Shown: positions 8,654 to 17,270 of the stretch, one piece after another | Position numbering within the stretch: the first letter of the stretch is position 1 | Layout: the number at the start of each line of letters is the position of its first letter | Assembly (NCBI RefSeq): GCF_000238095.2 | Contig: NZ_JH815225.1 | Span: 1,527,160-1,591,159, forward strand | DNA length: 64,000 nt | DNA from: Peptoanaerobacter stomatis | GTDB taxonomy: Bacteria > Bacillota > Clostridia > Peptostreptococcales > Filifactoraceae | Reading direction: 5' to 3' | The notes under the pieces: model-generated | Databases searched by the model: none | Seen by the model: the letters and a program-made list of their open reading frames with translations, nothing else | What the model was told of the DNA's origin: nothing | Program-made: the position numbers and the translations under genes

Positions 8654-9571
8654 ATGAAATGTCTTGTTACTGAACTTTTTAACCAATCCGGTATTGATGT
8701 ATTTGAAAAAAACGGTGTAGAAGTTACACTTGCATACGGAAAATCTATCCCTGAAATAACAGATATGGTAAAAGATTATGAAATACTTGTAGTAAGAGCA
8801 GAAACACCTGTTCAAAAAGCTATGATAGATGCCGGTGTTAAACTTAAAGCAATCGGTATGGCTGGTATAGGATTAAATCACATAGACGTTGAATATGCAA
8901 AAAGCAAAGGAATAGCAGTATTTAATGTACCTGATGGAAGTACAACAGCAGTTTCAGAACTTGCAATAGGCACTATGCTTAATGTACTTAGAAAAATAGG
9001 AAACGCAAACAATTTCGTAAAAGCAGGAAACTGGAATAAAACAGGATTTACTGGAAATGAAATAAAAAATAAAACTGTAGGTATACTTTCTCTTGGAAGA
9101 ATAGGATTCAGAGTTGCAGAAATATGCTTAGCATTCGGAGCAAAAGAAATCGTAACTTATGACCCTTACCTAAAACAAGAAGTAGCTGATAAAATAGGTG
9201 CAAGAATACTTCCTTTAGACGAAGTTCTAAAAGTAGCTGACATAGTATCAATACACACTCCACTTACTCCTGAAACTAAACATATGATAGGAAAAGAACA
9301 ATTTGCACTTATGAAAGACGGTTCTTTCTTATTCAATTTAGGACGTGGCGGTATAGTTGATGAAGAAGCTCTTTATGATGCTCTTACATCCGGAAAATTA
9401 GCAGGTGCAGGTTTTGACGTTATGGAACAAGAACCTCCTGCAAAAGACAACAAATTATTCAAATTGGATAATTTCAGCATAACTTGCCATATAGGAGCAG
9501 GAACAAAAGAAGCTCAAATATATATAGCTGATTCACTTGCAAACCAAATAATGAATTATATAAATAAATAA
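8654..9571 (+). CDS. D-isomer-specific 2-hydroxyacid dehydrogenase (short phosphoglycerate-dehydrogenase type)
   Basis: 305-residue NAD-dependent dehydrogenase. The fold is N-terminal substrate domain, Rossmann domain (about 100-285), then return to the substrate domain. Catalytic Arg lies in NLGRGGIVDEEAL, Glu in EQEPP and His in CHIGAGTKEA. The dinucleotide loop reads GILSLGRIG, so the first glycine of GxGxxG is Ser. There is no ACT regulatory domain, unlike long SerA. No serine-pathway neighbour (serC) is present, so D-lactate or another 2-hydroxyacid is as possible as 3-phosphoglycerate. GGAGG precedes the ATG; it is a single-gene transcript with its own promoter and terminator. Confidence 0.85.
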   Translation: MKCLVTELFNQSGIDVFEKNGVEVTLAYGKSIPEITDMVKDYEILVVRAETPVQKAMIDAGVKLKAIGMAGIGLNHIDVEYAKSKGIAVFNVPDGSTTAVSELAIGTMLNVLRKIGNANNFVKAGNWNKTGFTGNEIKNKTVGILSLGRIGFRVAEICLAFGAKEIVTYDPYLKQEVADKIGARILPLDEVLKVADIVSIHTPLTPETKHMIGKEQFALMKDGSFLFNLGRGGIVDEEALYDALTSGKLAGAGFDVMEQEPPAKDNKLFKLDNFSITCHIGAGTKEAQIYIADSLANQIMNYINK

Positions 9572-9650
9572 TTTTTATACTTTTGAAAATCGTATAAATA
9601 TCTTTACTTTTAACAATATTATAAATTTTCAAACTTGGTAAAAATATTTT

Positions 9651-9692
9651 AAATAAAAAATACCCCTTTTAAAATCAAGGGGTATTTTTTAT
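9651..9692. terminator. Bidirectional terminator between convergent genes
   Basis: AAATAAAAAATACCCC (9651-9666) pairs with GGGGTATTTTTTATTT (9679-9694). The A- and T-rich flanks give a uridine tract on both strands, serving the dehydrogenase (plus) and the VanW gene (minus). Confidence 0.85.
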
Positions 9693-11138
9693 TTAAAATA
9701 TTGACGGTTCTTCTTGAGCTTCGTTTGAATTTTGTTGCGTGTTCACATTATTTATTGTTGTTGCTTGTGTAGCATCTTCAGCAGGTTTAACCTCTTCAGG
9801 TCCTGTACCTGTTCTTATTATTTTCGGTGTCATAGTATATCTGTCTTTTGATATAACTGTTTTTTGTCCGTCAACCACTCTATAAGTCACCGAAGTGTAT
9901 CCTGTATGTCCCGGATCTTCTATTTCTTCTTTTCCTTTTGGTAAATTAGGGTCATTTTTATATACCAATGTCGGCTCTACTGTGCTTGTAACTTCAGAAT
10001 ATATGTCAACATGTTTACTTCTTGTAGTATCACCATAAATTTGTGCAACCATAACTCCGCTGTCTGCATATGTTTTTATATATACAGGGAAAGGATATGA
10101 GTTTTTATATTTTAAGTCCGGACCTGAAGTTGCAACTGTTGCATCTCTACCTATCGGAACATATCCTATCGGAAATGAGTGGTTTGTCCTTTGTGTTATA
10201 TCCATCCCGCCTAATAAAAGCGCATTATATAAAGTGGAACTCACTTGGCATACTCCGCCTCCGACTCCGTCCTGATATTCATTATTTACTATAATTTTTG
10301 CTGCTCTAAATCCGTTTGATGTAGATACATCTCCAAGAACTCCAAGAAAGCTTACTTCTTCTCCCGGCATAAGCAACTGTCCGTTTAACTTTTGTGCGGC
10401 AAGCGCCACGTTAAATGAACGCTCTGACTCTCTTGTAGAATATTTTGAAGTATATGAAGCTATAATTCCGTTTATTGATGATAATTCTTCTGTTTTTACT
10501 GAAGGCTTTTTTACAGCTACAGGTATAGCCACTTTTACTGTCTTTTCTTCACTTGATTTTACCGCATTTTCAACATCAGCTTTTAATTTTTCTATATCCA
10601 CCACATATCCATTTTGTGAAGGGATTATGCTTACACTTCCTCCGTCTGCACTTACAGTTGCATTTATAGGATTTGTGTTGACTTCACTTGCAACTTTATT
10701 ATAAAATTCATCAAGCTTTGTATAGTCTTCTTTTGTTTCAAGCTCAATAAATTCTTCCACACCTGAATTCAGTGTAATAACTTTTATTGCATTTGTCAAA
10801 AAATTGCCTTTTCTTCCTATTTCATAGGCTTTTTCCACAGCCGTATCTATATCATATGAAAAACCTACATCTGACAATCCCTGCACCCACTGTTTGTCTT
10901 CATTTGTAAGTGTAAGAGTTCCAAATTTAAAATTATTTTCTAATAAAGACTTGGCTTCATTAACGGAAAGATTAGACACGTTCACTCCGTTTATAAATAC
11001 ATTATTGTATATGTTCCCTGTATTCATCAGTGTATTTGCATATACTACAACTCCTGAAAAAATCATCAGAACAACAGCAAATACTATGGCTATTTTAGGA
11101 AAAACGGATCTTTTCTTTACTTTTTTTCTTTCTTTCAC
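9693..11138 (-). CDS. VanW family protein with peptidoglycan-binding-like and G5-like domains
   Basis: 481 residues. An N-terminal membrane anchor (about 14-35) follows a KKRK-rich start, so the rest is outside the membrane. A putative peptidoglycan-binding domain (about 60-210) precedes the VanW domain, with its signature GGGVCQVSSTLYNA (about 290-305). A G5-like domain follows (about 375-440, with SVTYRVVDGQKTV), then a low-complexity Q/N/E tail. It is probably a cell-envelope protein; the biochemical role of VanW is not known. The start is GTG with GGTGATAA upstream. It is single and minus-strand, sharing a terminator with the gene to its left. Confidence 0.9.
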   Translation of the reverse strand: MKERKKVKKRSVFPKIAIVFAVVLMIFSGVVVYANTLMNTGNIYNNVFINGVNVSNLSVNEAKSLLENNFKFGTLTLTNEDKQWVQGLSDVGFSYDIDTAVEKAYEIGRKGNFLTNAIKVITLNSGVEEFIELETKEDYTKLDEFYNKVASEVNTNPINATVSADGGSVSIIPSQNGYVVDIEKLKADVENAVKSSEEKTVKVAIPVAVKKPSVKTEELSSINGIIASYTSKYSTRESERSFNVALAAQKLNGQLLMPGEEVSFLGVLGDVSTSNGFRAAKIIVNNEYQDGVGGGVCQVSSTLYNALLLGGMDITQRTNHSFPIGYVPIGRDATVATSGPDLKYKNSYPFPVYIKTYADSGVMVAQIYGDTTRSKHVDIYSEVTSTVEPTLVYKNDPNLPKGKEEIEDPGHTGYTSVTYRVVDGQKTVISKDRYTMTPKIIRTGTGPEEVKPAEDATQATTINNVNTQQNSNEAQEEPSIF

Positions 11139-11366
11139 TTTATCACCTTCTTGCTGATTAAAAAATTATAAAAAATTATGATAACAAAAAATTTATATAA
11201 AAAATTAATATATATAGTAATCGAAAATAAGTTAAATATATTTAAGCAAATTGATATTACAATTATTTTAAATAAAATCACTATATATTCATTTTTTACT
11301 TAGCCAAAATTATAAAAAGTCTTATAAAACATTTTAAATTCGTGTAAAACCTAATATATTTAAAAA

Positions 11367-12005
11367 TTAACTCTTCTTTTTAAGTAGATTTTTATAATAT
11401 AAACAATATTCCTTGAGATTACACTCTTCACATAGAGGATTTTTAGCTTTACATGTATATCTGCCATGAAATATAAGCATATGATGTGCGAGAGTCCAGT
11501 CTTTTTTTGCAATCTTTTTTTGCAAATCCATCTCAACTTTATAGACATCTTCTTGAGCTGAAAAACCTAATCTGTGTGCCAATCTGAAAACGTGCGTATC
11601 GACTGCAATCGCCGGCACTTTGAAACAGTTGCTCATGACTACATTTGCAGTCTTTCGACCAACTCCAGCAAGTGATGTTAACTCCTCCATGGTCTTTGGC
11701 ACTTCAGAATTATATTTTTGTATCAAATCTCTCGACATTGATATTAAATTTTTTGATTTTGTATTAAAAAAACCTATTGTCCTTATATATTCTTTAAGTT
11801 TTTCTTCGCCTAATTTCACCATCTTTTCAGGTGTATCAGCCACTTTGAACAAGTCTTTTGTGACTATGTTTACTCTCTTATCCGTAGATTGAGCGGACAG
11901 TATTGTTGCTACAAGCAATTCATAAGGTGTATTGTGATTGAGCTCACAAGTAGCATCCGGATACATCTCTTTTAAGATTTCAATTATAGCCTTGTATTTA
12001 TTCAA
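11367..12005 (-). CDS. nth: Endonuclease III
   Basis: 212-residue base-excision DNA glycosylase/AP lyase for oxidised pyrimidines. The helix-hairpin-helix reads LAGVGRKTANVV, giving the catalytic Lys, and the catalytic Asp is in AVDTHVFR. The four-cysteine cluster loop CKAKNPLC-EEC-NLKEYC (C-x6-C-x2-C-x5-C) near the end binds [4Fe-4S]. Length is typical. It sits 38 bases after queG and may be co-transcribed with it. Confidence 0.97.
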   Translation of the reverse strand: MNKYKAIIEILKEMYPDATCELNHNTPYELLVATILSAQSTDKRVNIVTKDLFKVADTPEKMVKLGEEKLKEYIRTIGFFNTKSKNLISMSRDLIQKYNSEVPKTMEELTSLAGVGRKTANVVMSNCFKVPAIAVDTHVFRLAHRLGFSAQEDVYKVEMDLQKKIAKKDWTLAHHMLIFHGRYTCKAKNPLCEECNLKEYCLYYKNLLKKKS

Positions 12006-12043
12006 AATTTACTCCTTTTATTAGGTTTTAATATAAAAGCGTA

Positions 12044-12958
12044 TCAATCATCTTTCAAAATATCCAAATTGCGCTTTATAACAGATTTTCCTCTAAAATT
12101 AAACGCTCTTAAAATATATTTTTCTTTGAATTTTTTGTTTGACAACTCATCTATATCTTCATTTTTTATAGTCTTAATTATATCACAATTTTTAGGAATA
12201 GTTTTTACATTATTATTAAAATGACACACATTTTGACATACATCACATCCGAAAATTTTTTTGCTCTTTTTAATTATCCTCTGCTCCTGCTCGTTTAACT
12301 CTCCTTTTTTCTGTGTGATATATGAGGCACATCTATAACTGTTTATAGTAAAATCGCCATTTATAGCTCCTCCCGGACAGCTTTTCACACAAGCCATACA
12401 TTTGTCGCAATATTTTTTCTCGGATTTTTTCTCATCTAAAAGCAAGTCTGTCACTATAAGCCCAATATTCACATAGCTCCCGTATATATCGCTAAAAATC
12501 ATGGAGTTTATACCAAGTCTACCTACCCCACTATAAAATGCGAAAAATCTTTCATTTAACGTGCCTGTATCAGACTGAATATAAAAATCTGCATCTTTAT
12601 GAAAGTTTTTGATATATTTTACAATCTCGCAAAGCATATCCCTCACAGATATGTGATAGTCCACGCCCATACAATACATAGATAGATTTCCGTTTTTGCT
12701 GTGCTCATCTGTAAGATAGGGAAACAATATGACTATTATACTCTTTGCATCTTCAAGCACATTTTGTGCAAAAACTCTCGAGTTTATATCATCGCTTTCG
12801 AGCGATGTTATCAAGTTGTCATTTTTTCTATTTGTCAAAAAGCCAAAAAAATCTTGTTGGCTCTTGAGTAATTCTTCATCTTCCAAATTTAATATCGCAT
12901 ATTCTATTTCATAAGGCAAATTCAGATTCAAAATCGAATTTTTAACTATACTTGACAT
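12044..12958 (-). CDS. queG: Epoxyqueuosine reductase
   Basis: About 304 residues; reduces epoxyqueuosine to queuosine in tRNA using cobalamin and two [4Fe-4S] clusters. Cluster motifs are visible: CDKCMACVKSCP and, further on, CDVCQNVC paired with an isolated Cys (YRCASY). The QueG-type core reads FAFYSGVGRLGINSM. I chose the ATG at 12958 because GAGG lies 5 bases before it; the longer start at 12979 has no such site. It is somewhat shorter than the Escherichia coli enzyme (no HEAT-like tail), as is common in Clostridia. No other queuosine genes are in the window. Confidence 0.92.
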   Translation of the reverse strand: MSSIVKNSILNLNLPYEIEYAILNLEDEELLKSQQDFFGFLTNRKNDNLITSLESDDINSRVFAQNVLEDAKSIIVILFPYLTDEHSKNGNLSMYCMGVDYHISVRDMLCEIVKYIKNFHKDADFYIQSDTGTLNERFFAFYSGVGRLGINSMIFSDIYGSYVNIGLIVTDLLLDEKKSEKKYCDKCMACVKSCPGGAINGDFTINSYRCASYITQKKGELNEQEQRIIKKSKKIFGCDVCQNVCHFNNNVKTIPKNCDIIKTIKNEDIDELSNKKFKEKYILRAFNFRGKSVIKRNLDILKDD

Positions 12959-12979
12959 ATCTTCCTCATCATATGGCAT

Positions 12980-13320
12980 TATATTTTTAAAACCATACCA
13001 ATTCTATATTAATTATAATACTCCATTTGTCTAAAATCTAAACAAATGTATTTATATTTTTTTCATCTGCTATTGATTTTTTACAAAAAAATGATAGAAT
13101 TATGTAATCATATTTCATTTTGTAAAATATATATTATTATATTGTATTTTTACATTCTATTATATGCTCTAATATTTTATGAATTATATAATAATAAGAA
13201 CAACAATATATATATTCAAAAATTATATTTTTGCATTTTTAATATTCTATTATTTCATTTTTTCATTATATTTTTAATTTATAACAAACCATCTTAAATT
13301 TATATAAAGGAGATTTATTT
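12980..13320. other. AT-rich intergenic region between divergent genes
   Basis: 341 bases of very AT-rich DNA. An 83-codon frame inside it is a low-complexity I/Y/L/F/N translation without a ribosome site and is not a gene. I see no clear promoter pair. Confidence 0.5.
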
Positions 13321-14406
13321 ATGAATACAGATGTTGTACTTATAAAGGGTGACGGTGTAGGCCCTGAAATTGTAGATCAAGCTGTAAAAGCTATACACGC
13401 TGTCGAAAAAAAATATTCTCATAAATTTAACTTTAACGAATATTTAATGGGAGAAAGCGCATATAAGGTTTATAAAAAAACTCTGCCTGACAGCACTCTT
13501 GATGCCTGCAAAAAATGTAAAAATATATTATTCGGAGTTGTAGGCAGCCCTACTCTTGACCTTGATGAAGAAAAAAAGCCTGTAAAAGCATTGTTTGACA
13601 TAAGAACGGAACTTGACTTGTTTACAGATTTAAGACCTATCAGAATAGACAAGAGGCTTTCAAATCAAGCCTTGCTAAAAAGCGAATACATAGAAGATGG
13701 TGTAGATATACTTATAGTAAGAGAATTGACAGCAGGACTTTATATAGGTGAGCATAAAATCTCAGGAGAAGGCGATAACAGATTTGCCACTGATTTAATG
13801 TACTACGATTTTAAGCAAATTGACAGAATAACATCAAGAGCGTTTGAGATGGCAAGGCGCAGAAGAAAAAAAATAACCTTGGTGGATAAAGCCAATGTGC
13901 TTGCTACATCTAAGCTGTGGAGATTGATATTCGATGATTATGCAAAGAAAAACCCTGACATAACAGTGGAACGTATGTATATAGATACGGCTACTATGCA
14001 ACTCATAAGACGTGCATGTGAGTTTGATGTAATATTATCAGAAAATATGTTCGGTGATATAATATCTGATGAAGCAGGTATATTATCAGGTTTTGTAGGA
14101 CTTATACCATATGCAAGCATCGGCGAAAATAACTGTATGTGCGGCCCTACTCACGGCTCCGCAAATGATATAGCCGGCAAAAATATAGTCAATCCTATGG
14201 CAAGCATATTATCAGCAGGCCTTATGCTTCGATACGGCTTTAACTTAAATGATGAGGCTGACGATATAGATGAGGCTGTATACAGTGTACTTGCACAAGG
14301 CTATAGAGCAGGCATTTCTTCTCATAACAAAGACAGCTCTTTAAAATATGTAGGAACAGATACAATCGGTGATTTGGTCGCTGAAAAAATACTTATGAAT
14401 TGTTAA
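13321..14406 (+). CDS. Isocitrate/3-isopropylmalate dehydrogenase family protein (orphan)
   Basis: 361-residue beta-decarboxylating dehydrogenase. It shows GDGVGPEIV at the start, the LeuB-like loop VRELTAGLYIGEH, catalytic-region Lys and Asp residues (DKANVLATS, SENMFGDIISDEAG) and the NAD-binding loop THGSANDIAGKNIVNP. Features are closest to 3-isopropylmalate dehydrogenase, yet the usual YEPVHGS is CGPTHGS and no leuA, leuC or leuD is nearby. The substrate is therefore open: 3-isopropylmalate, or another malate-like 2-hydroxyacid. AAAGGAG precedes the ATG. Confidence 0.85.
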   Translation: MNTDVVLIKGDGVGPEIVDQAVKAIHAVEKKYSHKFNFNEYLMGESAYKVYKKTLPDSTLDACKKCKNILFGVVGSPTLDLDEEKKPVKALFDIRTELDLFTDLRPIRIDKRLSNQALLKSEYIEDGVDILIVRELTAGLYIGEHKISGEGDNRFATDLMYYDFKQIDRITSRAFEMARRRRKKITLVDKANVLATSKLWRLIFDDYAKKNPDITVERMYIDTATMQLIRRACEFDVILSENMFGDIISDEAGILSGFVGLIPYASIGENNCMCGPTHGSANDIAGKNIVNPMASILSAGLMLRYGFNLNDEADDIDEAVYSVLAQGYRAGISSHNKDSSLKYVGTDTIGDLVAEKILMNC

Positions 14407-14416
14407 ATTTCTATTA

Positions 14417-14519
14417 ATACTATATTCTTATAGGATAACAGAAAATCATAATAATTAATTTTTTCAGTTAATATTATATAAATATATAAGTTATCCATAA
14501 TTTTATTAAAAAATACTAT
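14417..14519 (+). repeat. MITE-like intergenic repeat (ATACTA family), copy A
   Basis: 103-bp element beginning ATACTATATTCTTATAGG and ending with TCCATAATTTTATT then ATACTAT. Both ends match the copies at 25151, 28518 and 60706. Confidence 0.6.
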
Positions 14520-14522
14520 AAT

Positions 14523-14568
14523 AAAAATACCAATACTAATCTTATTATGATTAATATTGGTATTTTTA
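14523..14568. terminator. Bidirectional terminator between the orphan dehydrogenase and rnfB
   Basis: AAAAATACCAATACTAATC pairs with GATTAATATTGGTATTTTT with one mismatch across a 7-base loop; T-runs on both strands serve both convergent genes. Confidence 0.88.
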
Positions 14569-14570
14569 TA

Positions 14571-15494
14571 TTATGCTGTTTCTTGCACTTCTTTTTGTTC
14601 TTTTACCTGTTCATTTTTTGCTTCTGCCGGAGGATTATTATCAGTTTCTTTTTTATCATCCGGTGCAGCCGGTTTCACACTCAAAGGTTCTTTTTTCTTT
14701 ATTTCTTTACCTTTTATTGCATGTGTAGGGCATTTTTGAACACATATATTACATTGTTTACATTTGTCATAATCTATAGTAGGCAAGTTGTTGTCAAAAG
14801 ACATGGCTCCAAAAGGGCAACTCTTAACACATAGTTGACAGCCTATACATCCTACTGAACATACATCTTTTACATCTTTTCCTTTTTCTCTTGAGCGACA
14901 GAATATGTAAACTTGTTGATTTTCAGGTATCCAATCTATTATAGATTTTGGACAAACTTCTATACATTTACCGCAAGCAACACATTTTTCTCTATCTACG
15001 TGTGCAACTCCGTCTGTACCTATATATATGGCATCAAACTTACAAGCTCTGACACAAGTTCCAAATCCCATACAACCGTATGTACAGCCTTTTTGTCCGC
15101 TTTGTGCTATTGTTGCCGCTTTACAATCTATTATCCCTAAATATTTTGCTTTTTGAACTGCATTTTCAGTAGTACCGTTACAAGCTACATTTGCTACTTT
15201 TCTAACTCCTGATTCCGCTGTAACTCCCATTATAACTGCAACTTTTTCCGCTACTGCTGCTCCACCTACAGGACATCCATTTACAGGTGCTTTTCCTGAA
15301 GCTATAGCGGCTGCCAATCCTCCACAACCAGGAAAACCGCAACCTCCACAGTTTGCTCCCGGCAATACTCCTAATATTGCCTCTTCTTTAGGATCTACTT
15401 CAACAGCAAATTTTTTTGATGCAATAGCAAGTCCTGCCGCAAATGCAAATCCCATAACTGAAAGACTTACTACTGAATTTATTATTACGCTCAT
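14571..15494 (-). CDS. rnfB: Rnf complex subunit B (ferredoxin-like, multi-[4Fe-4S])
   Basis: 307 residues, the electron-input subunit of the ferredoxin:NAD+ oxidoreductase that pumps Na+ or H+. It has an N-terminal membrane segment (about 5-27), a GCGGC-type cluster motif CGGCGFPGCGG, a cysteine-rich CTYGCMGFGTCVRAC region, then classical ferredoxin motifs CVACGKCIEVCP, CIGCQLCVKSCP and CKQCNICVQKCP. The last 45 or so residues form a Lys/Glu/Pro-rich tail absent from short RnfB proteins. It is the last gene of rnfCDGEAB, 9 bases after rnfA, and is followed by a strong terminator. Confidence 0.97.
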   Translation of the reverse strand: MSVIINSVVSLSVMGFAFAAGLAIASKKFAVEVDPKEEAILGVLPGANCGGCGFPGCGGLAAAIASGKAPVNGCPVGGAAVAEKVAVIMGVTAESGVRKVANVACNGTTENAVQKAKYLGIIDCKAATIAQSGQKGCTYGCMGFGTCVRACKFDAIYIGTDGVAHVDREKCVACGKCIEVCPKSIIDWIPENQQVYIFCRSREKGKDVKDVCSVGCIGCQLCVKSCPFGAMSFDNNLPTIDYDKCKQCNICVQKCPTHAIKGKEIKKKEPLSVKPAAPDDKKETDNNPPAEAKNEQVKEQKEVQETA

Positions 15495-15503
15495 CTATTA
15501 CAC

Positions 15504-16079
15504 CTACTTTCCTAATCCACTAAATCCGAGGAATGATATTGCCATAAGTGATGCTGATATAAGTGCTATCGGAAAACCTTCAAATGTTTTCGGTATATCT
15601 GACAGCTCCAATCTCTCTCTTATTCCTGCAAATAATACTATCGCAAGTGTAAAGCCTAATGCTCCACCTAAACCGTTGAATATAGTTTCTATCAAGTTAT
15701 AATTATTTTGTATGTTAAGTATAGCTACCCCAAGCACTGCACAGTTTGTAGTTATAAGAGGAAGATAAACTCCCAATGATTGATATAGAGTAGGACTTGT
15801 CTTTTGAATTACCATCTCTACGAATTGAACAAGTGCAGCTATTACAAGTATGAAAGCTATTGTCTGTGTAAACTGTATACCTAATGCGTTCAATAATAAC
15901 TGTACAAGCCATGTGATTATTGATGCCAATACCATTACGAATGTAACCGCCATACCCATACCTATTGCTGTTTCAACTTTTTTTGATACGCCTAAGAACG
16001 GGCATATACCGAGAAACTTCGACATACAAAAGTTGTCAACAAGTATGGAGATTAAGAGTATCAAAAGTATATTTTTCAT
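15504..16079 (-). CDS. rnfA: Rnf complex subunit A
   Basis: 191-residue integral membrane protein with six predicted helices. The N-terminal half carries the conserved VDNFCMSKFLGICPFLGVS segment, whose Cys residues help bind the intramembrane iron-sulfur centre. Related in sequence and topology to RnfE. It lies between rnfE (27 bases) and rnfB (9 bases), and AAAGGAG precedes the ATG. Confidence 0.97.
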   Translation of the reverse strand: MKNILLILLISILVDNFCMSKFLGICPFLGVSKKVETAIGMGMAVTFVMVLASIITWLVQLLLNALGIQFTQTIAFILVIAALVQFVEMVIQKTSPTLYQSLGVYLPLITTNCAVLGVAILNIQNNYNLIETIFNGLGGALGFTLAIVLFAGIRERLELSDIPKTFEGFPIALISASLMAISFLGFSGLGK

Positions 16080-16106
16080 CGTATTCTCCTTTTATATTTC
16101 AATTGG

Positions 16107-16700
16107 TTATTTTTTATTCTTAATTTTATTAAATCCTGCCAATAATAATCCAAGTGCCAAGAATGCTCCCGGTGGAAGTATCATTATTAATGCCGGTTGA
16201 TATCCTATTTTTCCCAATATGTCTATTCCAAATATTGAACCGTTTCCCAATATTTCTCTAACTGCACCTAATATTGAAAGCGCTAATGTAAATCCTAAGC
16301 CGTTTCCCAAACCATCACCGAATGATGCAAGAGGAGGATTTTTATATGCAAAGCCTTCAGCTCTTGCAAGTATTATACAGTTAACAACTATAAGTGGTAT
16401 AAAAAGTCCGAGTGCATCATATAGCGGAGGTACAAAAGCCTCTAAACAAAACTGTACAACTGTAACGAAAGATGCTATAACAACTACGAATATAGGTATT
16501 CTTATTTTTGAAGGTATTATCTTTCTAAGCATTGATGTCAGCAAATTTGATAACGCCAATACGACTGTTGCCGATAATCCCATACCGAGTCCGTTCATTG
16601 CTGATGTTGTTGTGGCAAGCGTCGGACACATACCAAGTACTTGGACGAAAGTAGGATTTTCGTCTATAATTCCATTTTTTAATGCTTTAAAAAATCCCAT
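16107..16700 (-). CDS. rnfE: Rnf complex subunit E
   Basis: 197-residue integral membrane protein, paralogous to RnfA. It contains the conserved NPTFVQVLGMCPTLA segment with the Cys that pairs with RnfA for an intramembrane iron-sulfur centre, and GDGLGNGLGFTLALS in the middle. It ends in a Lys/Asn-rich cytoplasmic tail. It starts 9 bases after rnfG, with AGGAGG upstream. Confidence 0.97.
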   Translation of the reverse strand: MGFFKALKNGIIDENPTFVQVLGMCPTLATTTSAMNGLGMGLSATVVLALSNLLTSMLRKIIPSKIRIPIFVVVIASFVTVVQFCLEAFVPPLYDALGLFIPLIVVNCIILARAEGFAYKNPPLASFGDGLGNGLGFTLALSILGAVREILGNGSIFGIDILGKIGYQPALIMILPPGAFLALGLLLAGFNKIKNKK

Positions 16701-16709
16701 TTTAGCCTC

Positions 16710-17270
16710 CTATTTATTTAACTCATTTTCAAAGAGTTCTATAGATTGATTTACACCTTTTGTGACTGCATTTGATGTTATTGTTGCACCTGCAATCGCA
16801 ACTATTTCATCATCTTTAGGCACTGCATTTTTAATTACTTTCAGCTGTTTTGCATCTTTATCGTTGTATTGATCTATGAATGCAGGATCTTTTGATTTTG
16901 CTCCAAGTCCCGGAGTTTCTGACATACTTCCAAGGCTTACTCCGCTTATCTTACCGTCTGCTGTTATACCTGTAGTTATTTCTATATCTCCGCCGTATCC
17001 TTTTGATATATTTTTTATTGTATAGCCGACTGTCTTGTTATCAGCATCTACTCCTTTATATACTTCTACTATATCTTCTCCAAATTCTTTTTCTATTTTT
17101 TCAAAAGATTTTGCAACAGATAGTATCTCTTGTCTTGCTTTATTGTCTTTTTCTATTTTTTGTGTTTCAATTATAGGTTGTGTTATTCCGTATATTGTTG
17201 ATACTATTCCGGTAGATACCGCTGTTATTATAAATAATATCAATCCGAATTTAATTACTTCGTTTTTCAT
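16710..17270 (-). CDS. rnfG: Rnf complex subunit G (covalent flavoprotein)
   Basis: 186 residues. One membrane helix (about 8-30) anchors an extracytoplasmic FMN-binding domain. The flavinylation motif is AGATITS (160-166), Thr163 being the expected FMN attachment residue; the first Ser of the usual SGAT is Ala here. SETPGLGA in the middle is also typical. It overlaps the end of rnfD by 4 bases (ATGA), so it is translationally coupled. No ApbE flavin transferase is in the window. Confidence 0.96.
   Translation of the reverse strand: MKNEVIKFGLILFIITAVSTGIVSTIYGITQPIIETQKIEKDNKARQEILSVAKSFEKIEKEFGEDIVEVYKGVDADNKTVGYTIKNISKGYGGDIEITTGITADGKISGVSLGSMSETPGLGAKSKDPAFIDQYNDKDAKQLKVIKNAVPKDDEIVAIAGATITSNAVTKGVNQSIELFENELNK

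Noticed and set aside
13046-13297. 83-codon plus-strand frame
   Set aside because: No ribosome site; translation is I/Y/F/L/N-rich as expected from random AT-rich DNA, and no domain is visible.
14547-14834. 95-codon plus-strand frame opposite rnfB
   Set aside because: Shadow of the cysteine-rich rnfB gene; F/C/S-rich translation without ribosome site.
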